Below are positions 1 to 6,839 of a DNA stretch of 13,963 nt, piece by piece; the stretch's first letter is position 1, and every line of letters begins with the position of its first letter. The translations under genes and the position numbers were made by a program. The notes under the pieces are model-generated. The model saw only the letters and a list, made by a program, of their open reading frames with translations. It ran no database searches and was not told the DNA's origin. Source of the stretch: JBEIUL01 sp044356865. GTDB lineage: Bacteria > Planctomycetota > Phycisphaerae > Phycisphaerales > SM1A02. Where the stretch lies: the NCBI GenBank assembly GCA_044356865.1, contig JBIKVN010000065.1, forward strand, positions 1 through 13,963, given 5' to 3'.

Positions 1-728
1 GAGAGGGGATCGCGGTAGACCGCGGCCCGCTGGTGCGGGTTCTCGCCGTAACGGAGCTCCTCGCGCTGCAGGGCCTGCAGGTGCAGCACCTGCGGGAAGC
101 GCGGCCCGGCCGAGTGCCCGCCGACCAGCCGGTCCATCCAGGTCGAGATCGCCGCGTCGTACTCGGCGGTTCGCGTGAACGCCGCGGCCGCGAGCTCGCG
201 CCGCAGCCCGAGGCCGAGGCAGCCTTCGTTCGCGTTCAGCTCGGCGACGACGCGGTCATACTGCGACGCCGCAGTCACCACCGCGACCGCGGCGAAGTTC
301 TTCGCCGCGCTCCGCAGCATCGACGGGCCGCCGATGTCGATCTGCTCGATCGCCTCGTCGGGCTTCACGCCCTCGTTACGCACGGTCCGCTCGAACGGGT
401 AGAGGTTCACGCACACCAGGTCGATCGCCCCGATGCCGTGCTCCTCGGCCTGCGCCGCGTGGCCGGGATCGTCGCGGCGGAAGAGCAACCCGCCGTGGAC
501 CGCCGGGTGGAGCGTCTTCACCCGCCCGTCGAGCATCTCGGGGAAGCCGGTGAGCCTCTCGATCGGGACCACCGCCAGCCCCGCGGCCGAGAGCGCCCCC
601 GCGGTGCCGCCGGTCGAGACAAGTTCGACGCCGAAGCCGGCGAGGGCCCGGGCGAACGGCACGAGGTCGGTCTTGTCGGACACCGAGAGCAGCGCCCGCC
701 GGATCCGGACCGGGGCTTCGAGGCTCAT
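1..728 (-). CDS. purH: Bifunctional AICAR formyltransferase / IMP cyclohydrolase PurH, N-terminal part
   Basis: PurH performs the last two steps of de novo purine synthesis: formylation of AICAR, then ring closure to IMP. It is cytoplasmic. The 242 visible codons start with ATG at 728 and run off the left edge. Residues 1 to about 190 match the MGS-like IMP cyclohydrolase domain: ALLSVSDKT near the N-terminus, then LVSTGGTA, TGFPEMLDGRVKTLHP, VNLYPF and IDIGGPSMLRSAAKN. Near the edge LRYGENPHQ marks the start of the formyltransferase domain. The family is usually about 510-530 residues, so about half is present. The ATG overlaps the TGA of the upstream propeller gene (ATGA), so translation is probably coupled and the promoter is probably the one before that gene. 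No other purine gene is visible. The family assignment is secure. Confidence 0.96.
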   Translation of the reverse strand, partial: MSLEAPVRIRRALLSVSDKTDLVPFARALAGFGVELVSTGGTAGALSAAGLAVVPIERLTGFPEMLDGRVKTLHPAVHGGLLFRRDDPGHAAQAEEHGIGAIDLVCVNLYPFERTVRNEGVKPDEAIEQIDIGGPSMLRSAAKNFAAVAVVTAASQYDRVVAELNANEGCLGLGLRRELAAAAFTRTAEYDAAISTWMDRLVGGHSAGPRFPQVLHLQALQREELRYGENPHQRAAVYRDPL

Positions 729-1942
729 GGCGTGACGGCGGCGGCGGCCGGCGGGTTTCGCGGGTCGAGCCGCACGATGCGGCCGTCGGTGGCGAAGGCG
801 AAAATCGTTCCCGTGAGCGGGCCTTCGGTCACGTCGAAGATGCCGCTCGCCTGCGGAAGCGAGACGGTCCGCACCGAGCCGCGGGACGGATCGACCAGCG
901 AGAGCCGGCGGTCGTCCGCGTTCCAGAACGCCACGCCGCCGTCGATCGAGCCGACATGTTCGCCGGTGACGGACGGGGCGGTCCAGCGGATCTCGCCGTC
1001 GGGCTTGCCTTCGGGCCGGGCGGTGAAGCAGACCACGCCGATCTCGGGCACCCGCTGCAGGATCGCGTCGCCCTCGGCGATCGGGGCATCGACCAGCGGC
1101 GACGAGAAGAAGTGCCGCCAGACCGGCGTGCCCGAACGGATGTCGAACGCCCAGAGGTACTGGTCCAGTCCCGCGACGAACGCCGTGCCTTCGGCGACCG
1201 CGGGCGAGGCCTTGATGCCCGCGTAGAGGCGGGTGTCCCAGTGGCGGTTGATGCCCTTCGCGTTGAGGCAGGCGACGTCGCCCGAGGCACTCGCGACGAT
1301 GAAGCGGTCGCCGACCGGCAGCGGGGCCCCGGTGATGCGGCCGTTCAGCGAGTTCGCGCGGAACTCGTGACCGACGATGCAGTGGTGGGCCACGATGTGG
1401 CCCATCGCGGTGCCGTAGACGAAGACCGGGCCGACGACCAGCGGCCGCGTCGCCGGAAGCTTCGCCAGCGGCTGGCGGCCGATGATCGAGCCGCTCGAGG
1501 CCTCGAGCACGTAGAGTTCGGTCGAGAACACCGCGTAGAGCTTGCCTTCGGCCGCCTCGACCTCGACGCCGAAGATGCCGAGGAAGCGGTCGATCGGGTT
1601 GCCGACCGCCGAGGTCCAGACCACCGAGCCGTCCTCGGGCCGCAGGCGGCAGACCTGGTTCGAGGTGTCGATGGCGAGGATCGCGTCGCCCACCGTCTCG
1701 ACCGCCTGCAGCGATGCCCTCGGGGCGAGCGGCATCCGCGATTGCCAGGCGACGCGGGCCCCGAGTTCCTTCGCGAGGGTCGGGCCGGCGACATACGAGG
1801 CGTCGATCGAGGTGCGCATGCCCTCGACGTCGCCGGGGCCGGCTTGGGGCGAGGCCGCGGCCGGAAGCGTCAGGGCGGCGAGCGGGGCGAGCGCCGCGAC
1901 GAGTCGCAGCCGACGGGCGGATCGGGGGAGGCGGTGGTGCAT
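725..1942 (-). CDS. Secreted PQQ-type beta-propeller repeat protein
   Basis: This 405-residue protein has a Sec-type N-terminus: arginines at residues 4-13, a hydrophobic stretch at about 14-30, and an Ala-rich cleavage region near 30-34. The mature part shows the blade pattern of PQQ-like propellers, an Asp/Ser-Gly turn followed by a strand ending in Trp: DGSVVW at 104-109, SGTPVW at 270-275 and DGEIRW at 315-320. Short VYG, FIV and AFV strands lie between them. Such proteins are periplasmic or envelope scaffolds (BamB-like) or, less often, quinoprotein enzymes. I see no catalytic motif or c-type heme site, so a scaffold or sensor role is likelier, and the substrate is unknown. The ATG at 1942 has no Shine-Dalgarno sequence; a sigma70-like promoter lies about 35 bp upstream. 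The stop overlaps the purH start, an unexpected pairing. Confidence 0.85.
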   Translation of the reverse strand: MHHRLPRSARRLRLVAALAPLAALTLPAAASPQAGPGDVEGMRTSIDASYVAGPTLAKELGARVAWQSRMPLAPRASLQAVETVGDAILAIDTSNQVCRLRPEDGSVVWTSAVGNPIDRFLGIFGVEVEAAEGKLYAVFSTELYVLEASSGSIIGRQPLAKLPATRPLVVGPVFVYGTAMGHIVAHHCIVGHEFRANSLNGRITGAPLPVGDRFIVASASGDVACLNAKGINRHWDTRLYAGIKASPAVAEGTAFVAGLDQYLWAFDIRSGTPVWRHFFSSPLVDAPIAEGDAILQRVPEIGVVCFTARPEGKPDGEIRWTAPSVTGEHVGSIDGGVAFWNADDRRLSLVDPSRGSVRTVSLPQASGIFDVTEGPLTGTIFAFATDGRIVRLDPRNPPAAAAVTP

Positions 1943-1975
1943 GGGGTGGGGGCCGCCGGGAGGCGGGAATCAAGA

Positions 1976-2005
1976 AGTATCCGCCTCGGGACGGAAGCCC
2001 GTCAA
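1976..2005 (-). promoter_or_regulatory. Predicted sigma70-type promoter for the propeller-purH pair
   Basis: On the minus strand, TTGACG (2005-2000, five of six matches to the -35 consensus) is followed after 18 bp by GATACT (1981-1976, four of six matches to -10). Transcription would start near 1969, leaving a leader of about 27 nt before the ATG at 1942. The leader lacks a purine-rich ribosome site. Called by eye; no scoring was done. Confidence 0.5.
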
Positions 2006-2031
2006 GCGTCGGGCTCGATTACCTTCCGGGC

Positions 2032-2655
2032 ATGTTCACGGGATTGGTCCAAGCCCTCGGCACGGTGCGCGCCGCGACCGCGGTCCCGGCGGGGGTGCGG
2101 CTCGAGGTCGACCTCGGCGGCTGGAGCCACCGGCCCGCCCCCGGCGACTCGATCGCGGTCTCCGGCTGCTGCCTCACCGTCGCCGGCATTTCGCCCGACG
2201 GGGGCTCGCTCGCCTTCGACTGCATCGCCGAGACGCTGAAGAAGACCGCTCTCGGGCGGCTCGCGGCCGGTTCCCCGGTCAATCTCGAGCACGCGGCCCT
2301 GCCCACCACGCTCCTCGGCGGCCACCTCGTGCAGGGTCACGTCGATGCGACCGGCGAGGTGCTTTCGGTCGCTCGCGAAGCCGAATGGCGGATGCGCATC
2401 GGCGTGCCGGAGGGCTTCGCGCCGTGGCTCGTCCCGCAGGGCTCGATCGCCGTCGACGGCGTCTCGCTCACGCTGGCGGCGATCTCGCCGCCCGGGGCCG
2501 AGCGGTGCTGGTTCGAGGTCTGCCTGATCCCGGTCACGCTCGCGAAGACGACCCTCGGTCGGCTGGCGCCCGGCTCGATCGTGAACCTCGAGGCCGATTG
2601 CCTCGCGAAGATGGTCGCGCGGCAGCTGTCGCTCGCGACGGCCCGTCCGCGGTGA
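2032..2655 (+). CDS. ribE: Riboflavin synthase, alpha subunit
   Basis: The enzyme converts two molecules of 6,7-dimethyl-8-ribityllumazine into riboflavin plus a pyrimidinedione, the last step of riboflavin synthesis. The 207-residue product has the standard length and begins with the family signature MFTGLV, which fixes the start although a longer open frame extends upstream. Two lumazine-binding barrels are visible as an internal repeat: GCCLTV (45-50) and GVSLTL (143-148), and NLEHA (84-88) and NLEAD (185-189). GGHLVQGHVD (96-105) links them. It stands alone, divergent from the propeller gene across 89 bp, and the leader is too short and unlike the sequence of an FMN riboswitch. Its TGA directly abuts the stop of the opposing phosphatase gene. 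Some genomes call this gene ribC. Confidence 0.96.
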   Translation: MFTGLVQALGTVRAATAVPAGVRLEVDLGGWSHRPAPGDSIAVSGCCLTVAGISPDGGSLAFDCIAETLKKTALGRLAAGSPVNLEHAALPTTLLGGHLVQGHVDATGEVLSVAREAEWRMRIGVPEGFAPWLVPQGSIAVDGVSLTLAAISPPGAERCWFEVCLIPVTLAKTTLGRLAPGSIVNLEADCLAKMVARQLSLATARPR

Positions 2656-3885
2656 TCACGCCGCCCGCCGCAGGGCCGCCGTCCCGCGGGCGTGCACGCA
2701 GACGAGCGTGAGGTCGTCGCCGGTACGGCCGCTCGCGAACTCGAGCAGACCCTCGACCATCGCGACCGTGCCGGCGGCGTCGTCGCTCGCGGCGACGCGG
2801 CGGAGCTCGTCCACATAGCGGCGGGGCCGCGGTGAGCCGGCCTTCACCGGCGGGTCGGGAAAGGCCTGCTCGAAGCCGTCGGTGTGGAAGAGCAGTTGCT
2901 CGCCCGGGGCCAGCGTGAGTTCGGTGTCGGCGTAGCGCTCGTCGGGGAAGACCCCGAGCAGGCCGCCGTCGGTCTCGACGCGGCGGCAGGCGCCGTCCTG
3001 CGACAGGTGGATCGTCGCCGGATGCCCCGCCGAGGCGATCCGCACCCGACGCCGCGCGGGCTCGAGCGTGGCGTACACCGCGGTCGCGAAGCGGGTGATC
3101 GCGCCCTGCCGCGCGACGAGTTCGGCGTTCAGGCGCCCGAGCGCCTCGCCCGGCGCGAGGATCCGCGTGCGGCCGTCGATCGTCTCGCGGGTCGGCAGGG
3201 CCCGGCCGAGGTAGTGGGCGAGCAGCGCCGCCGGCATCCCGTGCCCGACCGCGTCGACCAGCAGCAGGCCCCAGGTGTCGGCATCGAGGCGGCGGATGTC
3301 GAAGAGGTCGCCCGAAACCGGCGAGGCCGGCCGCCAGAGCGTCGCGACGCCCAACCCCTCGCCCTCGGGCAGTTCCCGCGGCAGGAACTCGCGTTGCACG
3401 GTCGCCGCGAGCTGCATCTCCTCGTCGATGCGGGCGACTTCCGCCCGCACGCCTTCCGACAGTTCGCAGGTGGTCGCGAGCTCGCCGCGCAGCTGTTCGA
3501 CCTCGCGCTGCCGCGAGCGCAAGGCCGCGAACGCCACGAGCAGCGACGCCGCGTCGGTGCCGAGGGGCAGCGCGAGGAACCCGCCCGGCCGGGTCGGCTC
3601 GGGCAGGGGCAGCGGGGCGAGCACGATCATCGGCAGGCCGCGGGCCGCGGCGTCGTCGACGAGCCGGTCGAGCGTGCTCGGGCCGGTCTCGCGGTCGGCC
3701 AGCACCGCGAGCAGCTCGGCGTCGTCGGGAATCGCCACCGGCGTCCGCAGCGGGCGATGGTCGACGAGCAGCTCCGCGGGCGTCGCGTCGGGCCAGCTCG
3801 CGCCGGCGAAGGCGTCGCGCCACCGGTCGATCCCGGTGCGGAAGCGGTCGTCGGCCACGATGGTGAGGCGGGTGGGGTGGGGCAT
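2656..3885 (-). CDS. PP2C-type SpoIIE/RsbU-family serine phosphatase with degenerate receiver domain
   Basis: The 409-residue protein has three parts. Residues 1 to about 118 have the alternating strand-helix pattern of a response-regulator receiver, with an acidic DD at 12-13. The conserved Lys-Pro near the end is replaced by LPLG, so it is probably a pseudo-receiver. Residues 124-165 look like a charged coiled-coil linker. Residues 166-400 are a SpoIIE/RsbU phosphatase domain with its metal-binding motifs: SGDLFD (191-196), DAVGHG (211-216), SAGHP (285-289), FHTDG (333-337) and GDDLTL (389-394). It therefore looks catalytically competent. Relatives dephosphorylate anti-anti-sigma factors or similar STAS proteins; no such partner is in the window. 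It is the last gene after gluQ and the DUF192 gene, 38 bp downstream, with a hairpin in the gap. The start is the only good ATG and has no clear ribosome site. Confidence 0.88.
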   Translation of the reverse strand: MPHPTRLTIVADDRFRTGIDRWRDAFAGASWPDATPAELLVDHRPLRTPVAIPDDAELLAVLADRETGPSTLDRLVDDAAARGLPMIVLAPLPLPEPTRPGGFLALPLGTDAASLLVAFAALRSRQREVEQLRGELATTCELSEGVRAEVARIDEEMQLAATVQREFLPRELPEGEGLGVATLWRPASPVSGDLFDIRRLDADTWGLLLVDAVGHGMPAALLAHYLGRALPTRETIDGRTRILAPGEALGRLNAELVARQGAITRFATAVYATLEPARRRVRIASAGHPATIHLSQDGACRRVETDGGLLGVFPDERYADTELTLAPGEQLLFHTDGFEQAFPDPPVKAGSPRPRRYVDELRRVAASDDAAGTVAMVEGLLEFASGRTGDDLTLVCVHARGTAALRRAA

Positions 3886-3893
3886 CCGACGGT

Positions 3894-3914
3894 CCCGGGC
3901 GGACAGCGCCCGGG
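3894..3914 (-). promoter_or_regulatory. Perfect 8-bp hairpin in the gap before the phosphatase gene
   Basis: CCCGGGCG (3894-3901) and CGCCCGGG (3907-3914) form a perfect stem with a 5-nt loop. It lies between the DUF192 stop (3924) and the phosphatase start (3885), ending 8 nt before that ATG. No T-run follows on the minus strand, so it is not a classical terminator. It could hide the ribosome entry region or stabilise a processed end. The function is inferred. Confidence 0.4.
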
Positions 3915-3923
3915 CTCATCGGG

Positions 3924-4463
3924 TCATTTCGCGGCCGCCTTGAGGCGGGGAAGATCGAGTTCGAGCTTCGAGCCACGCTTGATCCCGAGCCGCTCGAAGG
4001 TTCCCGGAGCCAGCTCGAGGGCGAACTGGGCCGGCGAGAGGCTGCGGTAGCGGACCAGCCGGGAGTCGTACGCCGGGATCGACTCGTCGGCGCGGCGCGG
4101 ATCTTCCTTCGGCATGGTGTGCACGGCGGTCACGAACCCGAACGGGTCGATGAAGGCGATGTCGAGGTCGATGAGGCAGTCCTTCATCCAGAAGAACCGC
4201 TGCTGCGCGTCGGGAAAGGCGAAGAGCATTCCCTCGTCGGGCTTGAGTTCGGCCACGCCGCCGAGGCCGCGCTGCCGCGAGGCGTCGTCGAGGGCGAGCT
4301 TCACGGTGAAGCTCTCGCCGGCGACCGCGAGCTTCTCGACGGGCAGGCCCGGCTTCGATTCGGTCGATCCGGCGGCGGCCCCGGCCGGCGGGGGCTGCCC
4401 GCACGACGGGACGGAGACGAGGGTGAATCCGGCGACGAGCGAGGTCAGGAGCGGGTGAGCCAC
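3924..4463 (-). CDS. DUF192 family lipoprotein
   Basis: This is a 179-residue DUF192 protein of unknown biochemical role. The family hallmarks are visible from about residue 55 onward: the RQRGLGG segment, DEGMLFAF, FFWMKDCLIDLDIAFID and a following G-V strand, ending in a short C-terminal barrel region (GTFERLGIKRGSKLEL). The open frame extends upstream to 4739, but that part lies inside gluQ. The GTG at 4463 is preferred: GGAG stands 8 nt before it, and it gives a short hydrophobic N-terminus ending in the lipobox-like VPSC with Cys21. This suggests a lipoprotein, although Pro at -2 is unusual. It overlaps the 3' end of gluQ by 19 bp, so the two are co-transcribed. An alternative is a plain signal peptide. 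Confidence 0.87.
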   Translation of the reverse strand: MAHPLLTSLVAGFTLVSVPSCGQPPPAGAAAGSTESKPGLPVEKLAVAGESFTVKLALDDASRQRGLGGVAELKPDEGMLFAFPDAQQRFFWMKDCLIDLDIAFIDPFGFVTAVHTMPKEDPRRADESIPAYDSRLVRYRSLSPAQFALELAPGTFERLGIKRGSKLELDLPRLKAAAK

Positions 4464-5416
4464 GGCAGGAACTCCGGATCGTCGGGGACGGGCAGCCAGA
4501 GCGGCCGCTCCGCCTCGCGACGGGCGAGCGAACGGAGGGTATCGCGGTCGATGAGCTCGCGGAAGCGGTCGATCCCGATCGGCTCGAGCCGCGGCAGCAG
4601 GCCCGAGCGGAACGCGAGGAAGCCAAGCACCCGTTCCCGCACGATGCCGCGGGAACGCAGTGAGGACAGCGAGAGGTCGCCGGCTCGTTTCGCGAGACGG
4701 CGGCCCTCGTGGTCGAGGACGAGCGGCAGGTGCCACCACCGCGGCGGCGTCCCGCCGAGATGCCGGTACAGGATCGCCTGCCGCGCCGCGCTCGCGAACA
4801 GGTCATCGCCCCGCACCACGTCGGTCACGCCCTGGGCGAGGTCGTCGACCGTCACCGCCAGCTGGTACGACGGCACGCCGGCTTTCGTCCAGACGATGAA
4901 GTCGCCCGCCTCGAGGCCGGGGTCGAAGGCGTGCGACCCGAGCAGCTCGTCGTGGACCGTCTCGGGCCCGGCCTCGACGAGCAGGCGGTGGTTCGCGAGT
5001 TCGTCGGCGAAGCCGAACGCCGCCGGCCCCGGCCGCAGCGACGGCTCGTACCGGGTCTCGCCGTCGGCCGCATGGGGGGCGCTCGCGGCCAGCCGCACGT
5101 CCTTGCGGCTCAAGTCGCAGCGGAAGACGAGCTTCCGTTCGCCGAGGCGGGCCATCGCGGCCCGGTAAGGCGCCAGGTCGCTCGATTGGCGTCGCACCGG
5201 GCCGTCCCAGTCGATCCCGAGCCACTCGAGGCTCGCGAGGCAGCCGGCGACGGTCTCTTCCCGCACTCGCGGAGCGTCGAGGTCCTCGATCCGCAGCACG
5301 ACCGACCAGCCTTCCCGCCGGGCGAGGGCCCAGGTGAACAGGAAGGTCCGGGCGTTCCCGAGGTGCAGCTCGCCGGTGGGCGAGGGGGCGAGGCGGGTTC
5401 GGGGGCCGGAGGGCAC
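4445..5416 (-). CDS. gluQ: Glutamyl-Q tRNA(Asp) synthetase
   Basis: GluQ-RS activates glutamate without tRNA and attaches it to the queuosine base of tRNA(Asp). It is a shortened GluRS lacking the anticodon-binding domain. The 323-residue length fits GluQ-RS (about 300) and not GluRS (about 470). Visible features are the class I HIGH-type motif HLGN (18-21), RIEDLD (42-47), YQLAVTVDDLAQGVTDVVRG (184-203) and the KMSKS-type loop RLAKRAG (240-246). The zinc site is degenerate: Cys100 remains, but the usual Cys at +2 is Leu102 and the Cys four residues after Tyr123 is Leu127. The start is a GTG at 5416 with no Shine-Dalgarno sequence; a TATAAC hexamer ends 7 nt before it, so the mRNA may be leaderless. 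It heads the gluQ-DUF192-phosphatase group. Confidence 0.92.
   Translation of the reverse strand: MPSGPRTRLAPSPTGELHLGNARTFLFTWALARREGWSVVLRIEDLDAPRVREETVAGCLASLEWLGIDWDGPVRRQSSDLAPYRAAMARLGERKLVFRCDLSRKDVRLAASAPHAADGETRYEPSLRPGPAAFGFADELANHRLLVEAGPETVHDELLGSHAFDPGLEAGDFIVWTKAGVPSYQLAVTVDDLAQGVTDVVRGDDLFASAARQAILYRHLGGTPPRWWHLPLVLDHEGRRLAKRAGDLSLSSLRSRGIVRERVLGFLAFRSGLLPRLEPIGIDRFRELIDRDTLRSLARREAERPLWLPVPDDPEFLPWLTRS
4472..4475 (-). promoter_or_regulatory. Shine-Dalgarno site deciding the DUF192 start
   Basis: GGAG on the minus strand, 8 nt before the GTG at 4463 and inside the 3' end of gluQ. It is the reason for choosing this GTG over the upstream in-frame starts. Confidence 0.6.
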
Positions 5417-5423
5417 GGGGGGG

Positions 5424-5431
5424 GTTATAGT
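5424..5431. promoter_or_regulatory. Symmetric -10 element shared by divergent gluQ and the dehydratase gene
   Basis: A single AT-rich island in a GC-rich 68-bp gap reads TATAAC on the minus strand (5429-5424) and TATAGT on the plus strand (5426-5431); each matches five of six -10 consensus bases. On the minus strand only 7 nt separate it from the gluQ GTG. On the plus strand the ATG lies 53 nt downstream. No good -35 is visible on either side. A bidirectional promoter is inferred. Confidence 0.45.
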
Positions 5432-5484
5432 CCTCGAACCCGAGGTCGGCGAAAGCCCCGGGCGTACCCCCGGCGCACGCCCCG

Positions 5485-5769
5485 ATGAAGAAACTCACCG
5501 CGAAGCAGGCCACCGAACGACTCTTCCGCCTTCCCGAGTGGTCACGGCTCGGCGATTCGATCCAGCGGACCTACGACTTCCCCGATTTCGTGCGTTCGAT
5601 GGCGTTCGTGAATCGCGTGGCCGAGCGGGCCGAGGCGATCCAGCACCATCCCGACATCCTCGTCCGGTACGGGAAGGTGACGCTCACCCTGAGCACGCAC
5701 GACGCGGGCGGGCTGACCGCGAAGGACTTCGAACTCGCGGCCGACTGCGACGGGTTCCTCGGGGCCTGA
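5485..5769 (+). CDS. Pterin-4a-carbinolamine dehydratase (PCD/DCoH family)
   Basis: The enzyme dehydrates 4a-hydroxytetrahydrobiopterin to quinonoid dihydrobiopterin, recycling the cofactor of aromatic amino acid hydroxylases. The 94-residue length is typical. The active-site signature is clear: HHPDI (54-58), VTLTLSTHDAGGLT (65-78) with the second active-site His at 72, then DFELA. The fold is small and cytoplasmic. No phenylalanine hydroxylase or pterin gene is near, so the usual symbol phhB is withheld; in some bacteria the protein is thought to serve molybdopterin or other pterin chemistry. It is divergent from gluQ, and its stop lies 2 bp from the stop of mcsB on the other strand. The ATG has no strong ribosome site. 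Confidence 0.94.
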   Translation: MKKLTAKQATERLFRLPEWSRLGDSIQRTYDFPDFVRSMAFVNRVAERAEAIQHHPDILVRYGKVTLTLSTHDAGGLTAKDFELAADCDGFLGA

Positions 5770-5771
5770 TT

Positions 5772-6830
5772 TCAGGCGATTTCCACGCCGGCCAGCGTCC
5801 GCCGGACCGCCGCGGCCCGCGAGGCCCGCAGCCGCGGATCGCGATCGTCGGGCAGGGCGACCGTGCGCAGGTGGACCGGCTGGAGATCGAGCATGAGCCG
5901 ATCGATCGCCGCGAGCGAAACGCCGCGGACCCGACCGAGGGCCACCCCGAGCCGCAGCCGCCCGAGCATCCGCATCGACTCGTCGACCTCGAGCAGCCGC
6001 GCCGCCCGCAGCACGGCCAGGGCCCGGTGGATCTTGTCCTCGAGCCCGACCGGATCGTTCGCGACGATCGCCCGCCGGGCGACCCGCTCGTACTCGAGGA
6101 GGCTCGGGACGATGCCGGTCGCGAACCGTTCGAGCAGGTCCTCCTCGGTCATCCCGAGCGTGAGCTGGTTCGAGATCTGGTAGAGGTCGCCGATCGTCTC
6201 CGAGCCCTCGCCGAGGAAGCCGCGCACCGCCAGGTGGAGGTCCTTTGCCGCGTTCTTCACCTTCTCGATCTCGCGGGTGATCTTCAGGGCCGGCAGGTGG
6301 ACCATGACCGACAGCCGCACCGCCGTGCCGAGATTCGTCGGGCACGCGGTGAGATAGCCCCAGCGGGGGCTGAACGCGAAGTCGAGGTGCCGTTCGAGGC
6401 TCTCGTCGAGGTGCCGGACCCGCCGCAGGCACTCGTCGAGCCGCAGGCCGGGCAGGAGCGACTGGAGGCGGAGGTGGTCCTCCTCGTTCACCATGATCGA
6501 GACGGTCTCGTCGCGGCTGAACGCGACGGCCCGCGGCAGGTCGGCCTGGGCGAACTGCCGCGAGATCAGCCGCCGCTCGGCCAGCAGCTGGCGGTCCTCC
6601 TCGGTCGAGCGGAGCAGGTCGACCCACAACAGCCCGTCCGACCATTCCGCAGGGAAGGGCGTGCGCTGCACGAGCCGCAGGAGCTCGGTGCGCTGGGCCG
6701 GCGTCGAGCGCCCGACAAACGGAAAGCCCGCGACGTTGCGGGCGATGCGGGCCCGGCTCGAGACGACCACATCGTGGTCCGGGGCCCCGTCCCCTCCGTG
6801 CAGCCAGACGCTGGCGGGATTGATCCGCAT
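5772..6830 (-). CDS. mcsB: Protein arginine kinase McsB
   Basis: McsB, a relative of phosphagen kinases, phosphorylates arginine side chains in proteins and in Firmicutes marks them for ClpCP degradation. At 352 residues it matches the family (about 350-363). Visible features are the nucleotide-binding SSRARIARN (24-32), the NEEDH loop (115-119) that sits near substrate arginine, CPTN with Cys163, RGFLGEGSE (203-211) containing the second active-site glutamate, and YQISNQLTLG (217-226). The C-terminal allosteric phosphoarginine pocket is normally RDxxRA; here it reads RDPRLRA (330-336), one residue longer. The ATG lies 9 bp after the mcsA stop, so the genes are co-transcribed. No ClpC, CtsR or arginine phosphatase is in the window. 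There is no family ambiguity because metabolite phosphagen kinases lack this pairing. Confidence 0.95.
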   Translation of the reverse strand: MRINPASVWLHGGDGAPDHDVVVSSRARIARNVAGFPFVGRSTPAQRTELLRLVQRTPFPAEWSDGLLWVDLLRSTEEDRQLLAERRLISRQFAQADLPRAVAFSRDETVSIMVNEEDHLRLQSLLPGLRLDECLRRVRHLDESLERHLDFAFSPRWGYLTACPTNLGTAVRLSVMVHLPALKITREIEKVKNAAKDLHLAVRGFLGEGSETIGDLYQISNQLTLGMTEEDLLERFATGIVPSLLEYERVARRAIVANDPVGLEDKIHRALAVLRAARLLEVDESMRMLGRLRLGVALGRVRGVSLAAIDRLMLDLQPVHLRTVALPDDRDPRLRASRAAAVRRTLAGVEIA

Positions 6831-6839
6831 GGGTTCGAT

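Noticed and set aside
1943..2031. FMN riboswitch before ribE
   Set aside because: The 89-bp gap is too short and lacks the conserved RFN core sequence; it also carries the divergent propeller promoter.
3894..3914. Rho-independent terminator between the DUF192 and phosphatase genes
   Set aside because: The stem is good, but no T-run follows on the minus strand and the next start codon is 8 nt away. It is kept as a hairpin of unknown role.
2534..3976. 480-codon minus-strand open frame overlapping the phosphatase
   Set aside because: Its translation is Arg/Pro-rich with no motif, while the overlapping frame encodes all PP2C motifs. It is a high-GC shadow.
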